Of a DNA stretch of 64,000 bases, positions 16,055 through 25,242 are shown one piece after another. Position 1 is the first letter of the stretch. Each line of letters begins with the position of its first letter. The position numbers were made by a program, and so were the translations under genes. Source of the DNA: Arthrobacter sp. zg-Y919 (GTDB lineage Bacteria > Actinomycetota > Actinomycetes > Actinomycetales > Micrococcaceae); NCBI RefSeq assembly GCF_030142045.1, contig NZ_CP126242.1, positions 682,001-746,000 on the forward strand, given 5' to 3'. The notes beneath the pieces are model-generated. The model saw only the letters and a program-made list of their open reading frames with translations. It was not told where the DNA came from and did no database searches.

Positions 16055-16945
16055 TTACTTGGCCGGGGCGGCTGCGGCGCCGGCGGCGTCCAGTTCGGCG
16101 AAGGTGGCGTCGTCGAGCTCGATGTTCGCGGCGCCCAGGTTGTCCTCGAGGTGGGCGATGGAGCCGGTGCCCGGGATCGGCATCATCACGGGGGAGCGGC
16201 GCAGCAGCCAGGCCAGGGCTACCTGGGAGGTGCTGGCGTTCAGGCGCTTGGCGGCTTCGTCCACGGGGCCGCCCGGCTGGGCCAGCTCGCCGGCGGAAAT
16301 CGGTGCCCACGGGATGAAGCCGATGCCGTTGTCCTCGGCGTACTTGAGCACGTCCTCGGAGGAACGGTCGGTGAGGTTGTATCGGTTCTGCACGGTGGAG
16401 ACGGTGAAGAACTTCGCAGCTGCCTTCAATTCCTCAACGGAAACCTGGGACAGGCCGAGGGCCTTGACCTTGCCCTCCTGCTGGAGGTCGCGCAGGACGG
16501 CGAACTGCTCTTCGGGATCAACCTTGGGGTCAATGCGGTGCAGCTGCAGCAGGTCCAGGGAGTCTACCTTCAGCTTGCGCAGGGCGAGTTCGGTCTGCTG
16601 GCGCAGGTACTCGGGGCGGCCCACCGGAACCCAGACGTCCGGACCGGTGCGGACGAAGCCCACCTTGGTGGCGATGCGGACGCCGTCGGGGTACGGGTAG
16701 ATCGCTTCGGCGATGATTTCTTCGCTGATGTTCGGTCCGTAGGAGTCGGCGGTGTCGATGAAGTCGACGCCCAGCTCGACGGCGCGGCGCACCACGTCGA
16801 CGGCGGTTCCGCGGCTTTCCGGTTCGCCCCAGACACCGGGTCCCACAATGCGCATGGCACCGAAGCCGAGGCGGTGTACGGTGCCCAGGTCCTTCAGATC
16901 GATGGTGGGGGACAGGGCGGGGGAAGTTTCCGTCGTATCAGTCAT
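16055..16945 (-). CDS. Aldo/keto reductase
   Basis: A 296-residue NADPH-dependent oxidoreductase with an (alpha/beta)8 barrel. The catalytic tetrad region is visible: DFIDTADSYGPN (Asp and Tyr), IATKVGF (Lys) and LLQLHRID (His). The C-terminal cofactor loop is MMPIPGTGSIAHLEDNLGA. The physiological aldehyde or ketone is unknown. It heads a minus-strand group with the DJ-1 and SDR genes, suggesting a carbonyl-stress module. The ATG at 16945 lacks a clear ribosome binding site. Confidence 0.92.
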   Translation of the reverse strand: MTDTTETSPALSPTIDLKDLGTVHRLGFGAMRIVGPGVWGEPESRGTAVDVVRRAVELGVDFIDTADSYGPNISEEIIAEAIYPYPDGVRIATKVGFVRTGPDVWVPVGRPEYLRQQTELALRKLKVDSLDLLQLHRIDPKVDPEEQFAVLRDLQQEGKVKALGLSQVSVEELKAAAKFFTVSTVQNRYNLTDRSSEDVLKYAEDNGIGFIPWAPISAGELAQPGGPVDEAAKRLNASTSQVALAWLLRRSPVMMPIPGTGSIAHLEDNLGAANIELDDATFAELDAAGAAAAPAK

Positions 16946-17060
16946 ATAGGCGTCAACATACGGTGCGTCCGGGTTTATTCCTCAGCAGCCTTAGTTCTGC
17001 ACGAGGCCTCCGGACCGTTCCTGTCCGGAAAGGGGCTGTTGGCGGGGCGCGGGCGGGGTC

Positions 17061-17066
17061 TACCTT
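17061..17066 (+). promoter_or_regulatory. Putative -10 box (TACCTT) for leaderless VOC gene
   Basis: TACCTT is exactly 6 nt before the ATG at 17073, and no Shine-Dalgarno is present. This is the spacing seen before several other genes in this window. Confidence 0.4.
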
Positions 17067-17072
17067 GGCTGC

Positions 17073-17465
17073 ATGGACTGGAAAATCGAGCTTGTCCCCG
17101 TGCCGGTGTCCGACGTCGACGCCTCCAAAAACTTCTACGTGGACCAGGTGGGTTTTAACGCCGACTTTGATGAACGGGTGGATGATAACCTGCGTTTTGT
17201 GCAGCTGACGCCGCCCGGCTCCGCCTGCTCCGTGGTCATCGGCCCCGGCACCACCGACATGGTTCCAGGCACCCAGCGGATCCAGGTGGTGGTGCCCAGC
17301 GCCGCCGATGCCCGGCAGCACCTGGTGAACCACGGTGTGGCCGCGAGCGAGATCACCCCGCTGGACTGGGGCACCTTCGTGTACTTCAGCGACCCGGACG
17401 GCAACCAGTGGTCGCTGCAGGAACTTCCGGAGATTCCTCCCACACTGCCGTCGGAGTCCTTATAG
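17073..17465 (+). CDS. VOC family protein (glyoxalase/bleomycin resistance type)
   Basis: A 130-residue protein with the two-module VOC fold. It begins KIELVPVPVSDVDASKNFYVDQ (strand plus the SKNFYVDQVGF helix) and ends with TFVYFSDPDGNQWSLQEL, the typical last strand carrying the metal-binding Glu. A His normally found in strand 1 is replaced here (ELVPVPV), so classical metal binding may be incomplete. Probable role is binding or modifying a small toxic compound; the substrate is unknown. The start is ATG 17073 with a TACCTT box 6 nt upstream. Confidence 0.86.
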   Translation: MDWKIELVPVPVSDVDASKNFYVDQVGFNADFDERVDDNLRFVQLTPPGSACSVVIGPGTTDMVPGTQRIQVVVPSAADARQHLVNHGVAASEITPLDWGTFVYFSDPDGNQWSLQELPEIPPTLPSESL

Positions 17466-17518
17466 GGAACCCGCGGTGGAGCGCTCCGTCCCGGCGTTCG
17501 TCCCCTCGGGCATATCAA

Positions 17519-17571
17519 TCCTCGGGTTTATATTGAAAGATGGTTCCACCCGAGGAGGTGCAGCGCTGCAC
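17519..17571 (+). promoter_or_regulatory. lutABC promoter region with inverted repeat and palindrome
   Basis: Perfect 9-nt arms TCCTCGGGT (17519-17527) and ACCCGAGGA (17548-17556) flank a TATATT hexamer near 17530. A 14-nt palindrome, GTGCAGCGCTGCAC, follows at 17558-17571, just before the lutA ribosome binding site. The first repeat is placed to act as an operator or a leader hairpin. The regulator is not identified; no lutR-like gene adjoins. Confidence 0.4.
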
Positions 17572-17589
17572 TTCCGCTGAAAGGCAGCC

Positions 17590-18411
17590 ATGAAGATTGC
17601 ACTGTTTGCCACCTGCATTGTGGACGCCATGTACCCCTCCACCGGGCGAGCCACGGTGTCGATCCTGGAGCGGCTGGGCCACGATGTTGTGTTCCCGGCA
17701 GGTCAGGCCTGCTGCGGGCAGATGCACCTGAACTCCGGGTACTTCCCGGAAGCGGTGCCGGTGGTCCGCAACCATGTGGAGGCCTTCGAAGCCCAGGATT
17801 ACGACGTCGCCGTGGCGCCTTCGGGTTCCTGCGTCGCCTCGGTGAAGCACCAGCACGCGATGTTGGCCCGCTCCATAGGAGACGCGGACCTCGAAACCCG
17901 GGCCACCGCCGTCGGCGCCCGGACCTACGAACTCTCCGCCCTGCTGACCGATGTGCTGGGCGTGACGGATGCCGCCACACAGCTGGGCTCCTGGTATCCG
18001 CACCGGATCACCTACCACCCCAGCTGCCACGGCATGCGGCTGCTGCGGCTGGGGGACCGGCAGGCGGATCTGCTCCGTACCGTGGAGGGACTGGAGCTGG
18101 AACCGCTGCCCGAAGCGGATCAGTGCTGCGGCTTCGGCGGCACCTTCTCGCTCAAGAACTCGGACGTCTCGTCGGCAATGCTCGCGGACAAGAATGCGAA
18201 CATTGCGGCCACCGGCGCAGAGCTGTGTACAGGCGGCGACGCATCCTGCCTGATGCACATCGGCGGTGGGCTGTCCCGGCAGGGCAGCACCATCTCCACC
18301 CTCCACTTCGCCGAAATACTGGCCAGCACCCGTGACAACCCAGCTCCCGCCCCGGATGCGCTTCGCGGCCCGGCCCGGAAAACCGCCCACACCACCGGAA
18401 AGGCCGGCTGA
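17590..18411 (+). CDS. lutA: L-lactate utilisation iron-sulfur protein LutA (LldE family)
   Basis: A 273-residue protein with the two cysteine-rich CCG repeats of the family: AGQACCGQMHLNSGY near residue 40 and ADQCCGFGGTFSLKN near residue 180, with the paired GSC/HPSCHGMR segments. LutA, LutB and LutC together oxidise L-lactate to pyruvate in the cytoplasm. GAAAGG precedes ATG 17590, and the stop overlaps the lutB ATG, so translation is coupled. The C-terminus is extended by about 30 polar residues. Confidence 0.93.
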   Translation: MKIALFATCIVDAMYPSTGRATVSILERLGHDVVFPAGQACCGQMHLNSGYFPEAVPVVRNHVEAFEAQDYDVAVAPSGSCVASVKHQHAMLARSIGDADLETRATAVGARTYELSALLTDVLGVTDAATQLGSWYPHRITYHPSCHGMRLLRLGDRQADLLRTVEGLELEPLPEADQCCGFGGTFSLKNSDVSSAMLADKNANIAATGAELCTGGDASCLMHIGGGLSRQGSTISTLHFAEILASTRDNPAPAPDALRGPARKTAHTTGKAG

Positions 18412-19928
18412 TGAGCCCCACTTACCTTGGCATGCCGGGGCTGCCCGTCTACGGTGACGGGAACCTCCACGCATCCGAAGCATTTCCAGCAGCCGCCAGG
18501 CGGGAACTGGGCAACGCGCAGCTGCGCGCCAACCTCGGCCACGCCACGCACACGATCAGGGACAAGCGGCTGCGCGTGGTGGCCGAACTGCCGGACTGGG
18601 AAGACCTGCGCGAGGCCGGCAGCGCCATCAAGGCGTCGGTCATGGCACGGCTGCCCGAGCTGCTGGAAGAATTCGAAAAGAACTTCACGGCGCGCGGCGG
18701 CATCATCCACTGGGCACGGGACGCCGATGAGGCCAACGGGATTGTCCGCGACCTGATCCGGGACGCAGGCGCGGACGAAGTGGTCAAGGTCAAGTCCATG
18801 GCCACGCAGGAAATCGGCCTCAACGAGTACCTCGAAGAGCAGGGCATTTCCGCGTTAGAAACCGACTTGGCGGAGCTGATTGTCCAGCTGGACCATGACA
18901 AACCCAGCCACATCCTCGTGCCGGCCATCCATAAGAACCGCGCCCAGATCCGGGAAATTTTCCTGCGGGAGATGCCCGACGTCGATCCGGACCTCACCGA
19001 CACCCCGGCACGGCTGGCCGAAGCCGCACGGCTGCATCTGCGCCGGAAGTTCCTCTCCGCGAAGGTTGCCATTTCCGGTGCGAACTTTGCGCTGGCCGAT
19101 ACCGGCACGCTCGCCGTCGTCGAATCCGAAGGCAACGGCCGCATGTGCCTGACCCTGCCCGACACCCTGATCACCGTGATGGGAGTGGAAAAGCTGCTGC
19201 CCTCGTGGACGGACCTGGAGGTGTTTATGCAGCTGCTGCCGCGTTCCTCCACGGGGGAGCGGATGAACCCTTACACCTCGCTCTGGACCGGGGTGACTGA
19301 AGGGGACGGCCCGCAGAACGTGCACCTGGTGCTGCTGGACAACGGACGCAGCGCGGCGCTCGCCGACGAGATGGGACGTTCGGCCCTGCACTGCATCCGC
19401 TGCAGCGCCTGCATGAATGTCTGCCCGGTGTATGAGCGCACCGGCGGCCACGCTTACGGCTCCACCTATCCCGGACCCATCGGTGCCATCCTGTCGCCGC
19501 TGCTGACCGGGATTACGTCTGAGGAGAATGCGTCCCTGCCGTATGCGTCCTCGCTGTGTGGTGCCTGCTACGACGCCTGCCCGGTGAAGATCAACATTCC
19601 GGAGATCCTGGTCCACCTGCGCTCGGAGGATGTGGAGAGTCGCCGCGGGACCACGAAGGTGCCGGGACAGATGGACGTCGCCATGAAGGCTGCTTCCTGG
19701 GTGATGGGCTCCGGCCGCCGGATGGCCCTGGCGGAAAAAGCACTGCCGTTGGGGAAGCTGGCGGCCGGACCGGACCGGAAGATCAAGAAACTTCCCGGCA
19801 TGGCGGCCGGGTGGACCCAGAGCCGGGACATCCCGGCTCCGCCCGCGCAGTCCTTCCGGGATTGGTGGGCGAAAGAGCATCACGATCCTGGGTCGGAAGA
19901 GCACACCGAATTGGAAGAGAAGGCATGA
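18411..19928 (+). CDS. lutB: L-lactate utilisation iron-sulfur protein LutB
   Basis: A 505-residue protein with an N-terminal LUD-type domain (HTIRDKRLRVVAELPDW onward; GANFALADTGTLAVVESEGN is the conserved core) and a C-terminal ferredoxin-like region with two cysteine clusters: CIRCSACMNVCPVYERTGGH and SLCGACYDACPVKINIPEIL. These bind two 4Fe-4S clusters. It is the central subunit of the lactate oxidase complex. Its ATG overlaps the lutA stop and its TGA overlaps the lutC ATG. Confidence 0.95.
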   Translation: MSPTYLGMPGLPVYGDGNLHASEAFPAAARRELGNAQLRANLGHATHTIRDKRLRVVAELPDWEDLREAGSAIKASVMARLPELLEEFEKNFTARGGIIHWARDADEANGIVRDLIRDAGADEVVKVKSMATQEIGLNEYLEEQGISALETDLAELIVQLDHDKPSHILVPAIHKNRAQIREIFLREMPDVDPDLTDTPARLAEAARLHLRRKFLSAKVAISGANFALADTGTLAVVESEGNGRMCLTLPDTLITVMGVEKLLPSWTDLEVFMQLLPRSSTGERMNPYTSLWTGVTEGDGPQNVHLVLLDNGRSAALADEMGRSALHCIRCSACMNVCPVYERTGGHAYGSTYPGPIGAILSPLLTGITSEENASLPYASSLCGACYDACPVKINIPEILVHLRSEDVESRRGTTKVPGQMDVAMKAASWVMGSGRRMALAEKALPLGKLAAGPDRKIKKLPGMAAGWTQSRDIPAPPAQSFRDWWAKEHHDPGSEEHTELEEKA

Positions 19929-20542
19929 GCGCGCGTACGGAAATCCTGGACCGGCTCCGGGCGGCCCTCCATGATTCGCCCGAAGCGCCGGAGATCCCCC
20001 GGAAGTACCGGCACACCTCAGGCATGAGCGAGGACGAACTCATCGAACTGCTCAGCGACCGGCTGCTGGATTACAAGGCCGGGGTCAGCGTGGTGGATGA
20101 AGCCTCGGTCCCGGCCCGGGTTGCCGAGCTGCTGGCTGGAGAGAAGTCCTACGTGGTTCCCGCGGGACTGGATGAGCGCTGGACGGCTCTGGTTCCGGGG
20201 CGGGTGGTGGATTCACCGCAGGAACCGCTGAGCGTGGAAGAGCTGGACGGTATCGATGCCGTGGTGACCGGCAGCGCGGCGGCGGTGGCTGAAACGGGGA
20301 CCATCATCCTGGACGGCAGCCCTGGCCAGGGCCGGCGGGCCTGCTCCCTGATCCCGGACCACCACGTCTGCATAGTGAAGGCAGGTGACATAGCCGGAGT
20401 GCTGCCGGAGGCGGTGCGGCGGCTCGACGTCACCCATCCGTTGACCTGGATCAGCGGTCCGAGCGCCACCAGCGACATTGAACTCGAGCGTGTGGAAGGT
20501 GTGCACGGCCCGCGGAGGTTGGACGTGGTTATTGTCCGCTGA
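19925..20542 (+). CDS. lutC: L-lactate utilisation protein LutC (LUD domain)
   Basis: A 205-residue LUD/DUF162 protein. The conserved core GIDAVVTGSAAAVAETGTI followed by LIPDHHVCIVKAGDI and the terminal SATSDIELERVEGVHGPRRLDVVIV motif are diagnostic. It completes the LutABC complex for growth on L-lactate. The frame is open from 19556, but ATG 19925 overlaps the lutB stop (ATGA) and begins the family homology (SARTEILDRLRAAL). Confidence 0.94.
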   Translation: MSARTEILDRLRAALHDSPEAPEIPRKYRHTSGMSEDELIELLSDRLLDYKAGVSVVDEASVPARVAELLAGEKSYVVPAGLDERWTALVPGRVVDSPQEPLSVEELDGIDAVVTGSAAAVAETGTIILDGSPGQGRRACSLIPDHHVCIVKAGDIAGVLPEAVRRLDVTHPLTWISGPSATSDIELERVEGVHGPRRLDVVIVR

Positions 20543-20565
20543 CGCGGAGCACGGGATGAATACCC

Positions 20566-22011
20566 CTAGAAGCTGCCGGAACTCCCCGCACCGGAGAAGC
20601 TTCCCCCAGTGCTGCCGTAGCCCGTGGTGCTGCTGGACTCTCCCCGCGCGGAGCTGATTTCCGTGGTGCCGGTTTCAAGACCGGTATTAAAGGTGCCTAC
20701 CGTGTAGAAGGCGTAGTAGGGGAAGGCCGTATCCAGGATGGAGGGTTGGTAGCCCTCCCGGCTGCCGGGCCGGCGGGCGCCCTTCTTCTCCAGGGCTTCG
20801 CGCATCAGGTCGCGTTCCTTGTCGTTTTTCGCGTACCCGGCAATCACCGTTTCGGAGTGGTTCTTCAACAGATCCGAAAGCTCGCTCCGGGCATCGCGCA
20901 GCCGGTCCAGGGCAGTTTCGGGGTTGATGCTTCCCTCCGAGAGCTCGGCTGCCCAGGTCTGCACGTCCTGCCGCACCCGGCCCCGGAACGCGACGAGCGC
21001 GGCGGCGGTCGAGGAGTCCTTCTGACCCTCCTTGGAGTCCAGGAGATCGTCGAGTTTGGCCAGGTCGGCTTCGAACGGAGCAACCTGCCGGTCCCAGGCC
21101 CGCTCCCACCCGTGCGCCTTGTTGAGTAGGGAATTCGTGTCCGCAATGACGTCATCCAGGCCATCCAGCTCCATTGCCGCATCCGCGTAGTCCTCGATGA
21201 CGGCGGTGCTGCTGCGCTTCCGCAGGTCCTTCGCCGGTAGGTCATGAGCTGCGTTGTTTTGCCTGGTAGCGGCGTTGTAGCGGGTTCTGAAGGTGCGGTA
21301 CTGCTCCAGGACCTTGGCTCCGTACGTCGATTCGGAGGGAATGGTCTGGGCGTTCACCTCGGTGGCTTCCAGATCCCGCGTCACGCTGGAATAGGCGGCG
21401 TCCGCTTCATTCAGCAGCTTGGTGTTCTTGGCCCCGCGGTGGCGCCGGACTCCAACACCGACCCCTGCGCCTGCCAGCACCGCTACACCGCCCACAACCG
21501 ACGCTCCGATGAAACCGTCAGAGGCGTACCAGGGCTGGTTGATCAGTTCGGCGGCTTCCTCGGTTGCGGCTATGGTGCCGTCGGTCCACTGGGCTTCGCG
21601 GAAAAGATCAGTGACCTCTTCGCGGATGTCTTCCTGCTGGTCCAGGGAAATCTTCCGGTCTTCACCGAAGTAGGTGCCGATATGGCGTCCCACGGGATCC
21701 AAGGCAAAGATGAACAGCCCGTCTGCCCATTTCTGTCCGTCCTCGCTGAGCCACTCCGGGTGCTCGGCACGGGCGAAGCTCAGAACGTCCTCATTCAGGT
21801 TCGCAGTCCCGCTGCCGTTGTAGGTATATACGGCCACAGTGGTGGGGTCGCGGAACTCAATGTCCTCGATCGCCGGCAGCAGTGTGTTGGCGTCCAGCAC
21901 CCCGGCGGTGTCCTCGACAACCACTCCTGTCGGCGTCACCGCCGCGGCGGGCGGGATGCCCAAAAGGAAGGCAGACATCAGAAACAGCAGGGCAGTGAGT
22001 ACGCGGCGCAA
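20566..22011 (-). CDS. TPM/DUF5129-type exported membrane-anchored protein
   Basis: A 481-residue protein with an N-terminal signal segment (residues about 3-25, ending PPAAA), a TPM-like extracellular domain (VVVEDTAGVLDANTLLPAIEDIE, about 30-150), one transmembrane helix near 170-195, a long charged helical region, and a Gly/Ser-rich tail ending in GSSGSF. This matches actinobacterial DUF5129 proteins of unknown function. The frame extends to 22083, but TTG 22011 is chosen because GAGGGGGGA lies just upstream and the signal peptide begins there. Convergent with lutC. Confidence 0.75.
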   Translation of the reverse strand: MRRVLTALLFLMSAFLLGIPPAAAVTPTGVVVEDTAGVLDANTLLPAIEDIEFRDPTTVAVYTYNGSGTANLNEDVLSFARAEHPEWLSEDGQKWADGLFIFALDPVGRHIGTYFGEDRKISLDQQEDIREEVTDLFREAQWTDGTIAATEEAAELINQPWYASDGFIGASVVGGVAVLAGAGVGVGVRRHRGAKNTKLLNEADAAYSSVTRDLEATEVNAQTIPSESTYGAKVLEQYRTFRTRYNAATRQNNAAHDLPAKDLRKRSSTAVIEDYADAAMELDGLDDVIADTNSLLNKAHGWERAWDRQVAPFEADLAKLDDLLDSKEGQKDSSTAAALVAFRGRVRQDVQTWAAELSEGSINPETALDRLRDARSELSDLLKNHSETVIAGYAKNDKERDLMREALEKKGARRPGSREGYQPSILDTAFPYYAFYTVGTFNTGLETGTTEISSARGESSSTTGYGSTGGSFSGAGSSGSF

Positions 22012-22148
22012 GGTCCCCCCTCGTCGTGAAGCGTGGTGCCCCGATCCTAACTGCTCCTCCGCCCGGCCGGACAGGCACCGCAAACCGCCGCGCCGCCTTC
22101 GTGCCCCGACGACGACGGCGGGTGTGGTGCGGTACGGCGAAGCCTCCG

Positions 22149-23204
22149 CTAGGCCGTGAGTTCGTTGTGCTCCTGCAGGGCGGACCGCGCCGGAGCCGAA
22201 GTCACCGCGTCCAGGAACCCGATAGTTTCCGCCAGTACCTCGCGTGCTTCCGGCCGGTCCAGCCGGAACTGGTACTCGTGGCCGAGGGCAGGCTTGTAGT
22301 CCTCCGGCCAGAATCTGCGGGTCACCGGAACCCCCAGCTCCTCCAGCCGATCGGCAAGGGGGAGGGACTGGTCAGCGGTCAGTGGGTCGCCGTTGCCTCC
22401 GGAAATATACGTGGGAGGAAAGTCTGGATTCACGTGGTCAAAGATGGACATGTGTTCTGCGGCGGAGGTGGAGGCCCAGTCCTTCGATCCGGTGTAGGCC
22501 CACAACGCCTTCCTCAACCCCCACCCGAAGACGCCGTTGAGCTTGGCAACGGACTGGAAGTCGTAGACCCCGCAATTCAGCAGGATCCCGCGCAGGTGCT
22601 GCGGAGCCGCAGCGGGCGTAATACCGGTGCGGCGGGCGTAGTCGGGGTTCGTGATCCCCAGGGCCAGCTGTGCTGCAAGCTGGGCTCCGGCGGAGTCTCC
22701 GGCCAGGACAATCCGGTCCGGGTCCAGCCCGTACTTGTCTGCGTGTTCGCGCAGATAGCCCAGGGCTGTGTTCAGTTCCCGGACCGCCGTCGGATAGCAG
22801 GCCTTGGGGGAGATGGTGTACCCAACACCCACCACCGCATATCCGTAACCGGCGAGGACCCGCAGGTAGGGTTCCACGTCCTTCTTCGACCCCGAGATCC
22901 AGGCGCCGCCGTGGACCCACACCACGACGGGCAGCGGTTTCCTTGCCTCGGTGGGCAGGAAGAGATCCAGGGTGGGGTTCACTGCGGAGCCCAGATACTG
23001 CAGCCCGCGATGGCCGGTGATGCTCCCCTTCAGAAGGTGCGGTCCGACCCTGTGCGATTGAAACTTTCCGGCACCGGAGAATACTCCGCGGATCAACAGG
23101 GCTGAGGGGCGGGGGTCGCGCTGCAAAGTGGCGGCGGCAACGGTTCCGGCAACGGCGGCCGCCCCGGCCAGGAGCCCCGCTGCCGGCAGCGACAGGACTT
23201 TCAC
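22149..23204 (-). CDS. Alpha/beta hydrolase, HSL-type esterase
   Basis: A 351-residue carboxylesterase-like protein. An N-terminal hydrophobic segment (residues about 5-27) suggests export or membrane anchoring. The oxyanion-hole motif is VWVHGGAWISG and the nucleophile elbow GDSAGAQLAAQLAL; the acid and His are likely in ISGGNGDPLTADQ and LGHEYQF. These are hormone-sensitive-lipase family features. The GTG start at 23204 has no ribosome binding site but has TAATTT 6 nt upstream, indicating a leaderless transcript. The natural substrate is unknown. Confidence 0.88.
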   Translation of the reverse strand: MKVLSLPAAGLLAGAAAVAGTVAAATLQRDPRPSALLIRGVFSGAGKFQSHRVGPHLLKGSITGHRGLQYLGSAVNPTLDLFLPTEARKPLPVVVWVHGGAWISGSKKDVEPYLRVLAGYGYAVVGVGYTISPKACYPTAVRELNTALGYLREHADKYGLDPDRIVLAGDSAGAQLAAQLALGITNPDYARRTGITPAAAPQHLRGILLNCGVYDFQSVAKLNGVFGWGLRKALWAYTGSKDWASTSAAEHMSIFDHVNPDFPPTYISGGNGDPLTADQSLPLADRLEELGVPVTRRFWPEDYKPALGHEYQFRLDRPEAREVLAETIGFLDAVTSAPARSALQEHNELTA

Positions 23205-23210
23205 GTTTTT

Positions 23211-23216
23211 AAATTA
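23211..23216 (-). promoter_or_regulatory. Putative -10 box (TAATTT) for leaderless esterase gene
   Basis: On the minus strand TAATTT is followed by exactly 6 nt (AAAAAC) and then the GTG start. There is no Shine-Dalgarno. Confidence 0.45.
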
Positions 23217-23379
23217 GGACCGGCCTAAGGGTGCCATTTTGCGCCTTGCCCGCAGGCACGGCTTTCTCCGGCGGTGCCCGTGCGGCATCTCATGGCAGCC
23301 AGTGGTTGCCGCCACAGGGGGAGGACCTCCTGGCCCCGAGGCCCAGCCTGTCCCGAGGCCCAGCCCGTGCAGCCAGGAG

Positions 23380-25119
23380 CTACGGCAGCATCCACTCCAG
23401 GACCGGGGTGGACTGCAGGAAGACCAGGATGCACAGGGCCAACAGCAGCAGCACGCTCCAGCCGATCACCTTGCGCAGCAGCACCGATTCCTGGCCGCTC
23501 ATGTTCACGGCCGCGGCACCGATGGCGAGGTTCTGCGGACTGATGAGCTTGCCCATCACACCGCCGCCGGTGTTGGCAGCGACCATCAGCTGGGGATCCA
23601 GTCCGGCTTCAATCCCGGCAGTCTGCTGCAGCTTGGCGAACAGGGCGTTTGCCGAGGTATCGGAACCGGTCACTGCCGTACCAATCCAGCCGAGCACGGG
23701 GGAGAGGAAGGCGAAGAACGCGCCGGTGCCCGCCAGCCAGGTGCCGATGGACACCGTCTGCCCGGAAAAGTTCATCACGTAGGCCAGGGCCAGGACGCCC
23801 AGGATGGTCAGCGCCGCCGAACGCATCCGCACCGCCGTCGTCCAGATCTCCCGGACAGCCGTGCCCATACTCAGCGGATACCGGCCGTTTTCGTTGAAGC
23901 GTGAGTAGACCAGCGCCACGATCAGGCCGGTGATCAGCAGCAGTGTGCCCGGGCTGATCAGCCACTCGAACGAGTAGATGGTGGAGGACTGGGTCTGGCC
24001 GGTGCTGTCCAGCAGTGCTTCGTGCAGCACCGGCCAGGGGATCTCGATGTTGGTTTTCGCCAGCGCCGCGGGCACATCGATGCCGAGCGTCCACAGGTTC
24101 ACGAACCCGAAGATGACGATGACCGCCACGTAGGGGAACAGGGCCATCCAGGCCCGGGACGGGGTCAGGCGGTCCGCCTCGGTGTCGTCGGCGGAGGTGA
24201 GCACATCCGAGGTCCCGCCGGAACCGGCCGGCGTCCAGCCGTCGGCCCGCGCTTCGGCCAGCTCGGCCTTCATCCGCTGGTCGGCCTCCGCTCCGTTGCG
24301 TGGATGCCAGAACCGCAGGAAGCCGACGGCGGCGAGCATCGCGACAAGGGAGGCCACGATGTCGGTGAGTTCGTAGGAGAAGTAATTCGAGCAGAGGAAC
24401 TGGAAGACGGAGAATACGACGCCGGTAAAAAGGGCGACGGGCCAGCAGTCCCGCAGGCCCCGGCGTCCGTCCAGGATGAACAGGAGAATCAACGGGACGA
24501 AGACGGCGAGCACCGGCGTCTGCCTGCCGACCACCGCGCCGATCTCCTCGCCGGTGTAGTTGGTCAGGTTGGCGGCGGTGGTGATGGGGATGGCCAGGGC
24601 GCCGAAGGCCACCGGAGCGGTGTTGGCCACCAGCACCGCGGTCGCAGCGCGGATCGGGGCGATGCCCAGGGCCAGCAGCATGGTCACGGTGATGGCCACC
24701 GGTGCACCGAATCCGGCCAGGGCCTCCAGGAGGCCGCCAAAGCAGAAGGCCACCAGGATGGCCTGGACCCGAAGGTCTCCGCCCCCAATCGCATCGAAGA
24801 CCCGGCGCAGGTCCTCGAAGCGGCCGCTCAGCACGGTCACCTGGTACAGCCAGACGGCCATCACGATGATCCAGACCACCGGGAACAGCCCGAACGCCGC
24901 ACCCTGCGTCGCGGAGAGCAGGGCCAGGCCTATCGGCATGCCGAACCCCAGGACGCCGACGGCGAGGGCCACCAGCAGTGCCCATCCGCCGGCAACATAG
25001 GCGCGGGTCTTCGCGAAGGCCAGCAGGAAGAAGAACGTCAACAGCGGCAGCAGGGCCACCAGGGCGGACAACGCCACACTGTTCAGGACGGGGGAGGTGC
25101 TGGGAGTAAAGCTGTCCAT
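23380..25119 (-). CDS. lldP: L-lactate permease
   Basis: A 579-residue LctP-family symporter with about 12-14 transmembrane helices. Family segments include GLLEALAGFGAPVAITVTMLL, LATGTGAFFAFLSPVLGWIGTAVTGSD in its later half (here LAGTGAFFAFLSPVLGWIG and GSDTSANALFAKLQ), and the terminal SPQNLAIGAAAVNMSGQE. It imports L-lactate with protons. GGAGGT 5 nt before ATG 25119 fixes the start. It lies 2.8 kb beyond lutABC and 3 kb before ldh, consistent with a local lactate-use region. Confidence 0.94.
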   Translation of the reverse strand: MDSFTPSTSPVLNSVALSALVALLPLLTFFFLLAFAKTRAYVAGGWALLVALAVGVLGFGMPIGLALLSATQGAAFGLFPVVWIIVMAVWLYQVTVLSGRFEDLRRVFDAIGGGDLRVQAILVAFCFGGLLEALAGFGAPVAITVTMLLALGIAPIRAATAVLVANTAPVAFGALAIPITTAANLTNYTGEEIGAVVGRQTPVLAVFVPLILLFILDGRRGLRDCWPVALFTGVVFSVFQFLCSNYFSYELTDIVASLVAMLAAVGFLRFWHPRNGAEADQRMKAELAEARADGWTPAGSGGTSDVLTSADDTEADRLTPSRAWMALFPYVAVIVIFGFVNLWTLGIDVPAALAKTNIEIPWPVLHEALLDSTGQTQSSTIYSFEWLISPGTLLLITGLIVALVYSRFNENGRYPLSMGTAVREIWTTAVRMRSAALTILGVLALAYVMNFSGQTVSIGTWLAGTGAFFAFLSPVLGWIGTAVTGSDTSANALFAKLQQTAGIEAGLDPQLMVAANTGGGVMGKLISPQNLAIGAAAVNMSGQESVLLRKVIGWSVLLLLALCILVFLQSTPVLEWMLP

Positions 25120-25242
25120 AAAGACCTCCGCGCCGGCTACTGGCCGGCTCAACCGGGGAAGCACTGGAACAAGCGCTACTTAAGCGTACGGCGGTGTTCC
25201 CTGTAGGTAACCCCCGGACGCCCGGCAGAGGGGGTCAGCCGG

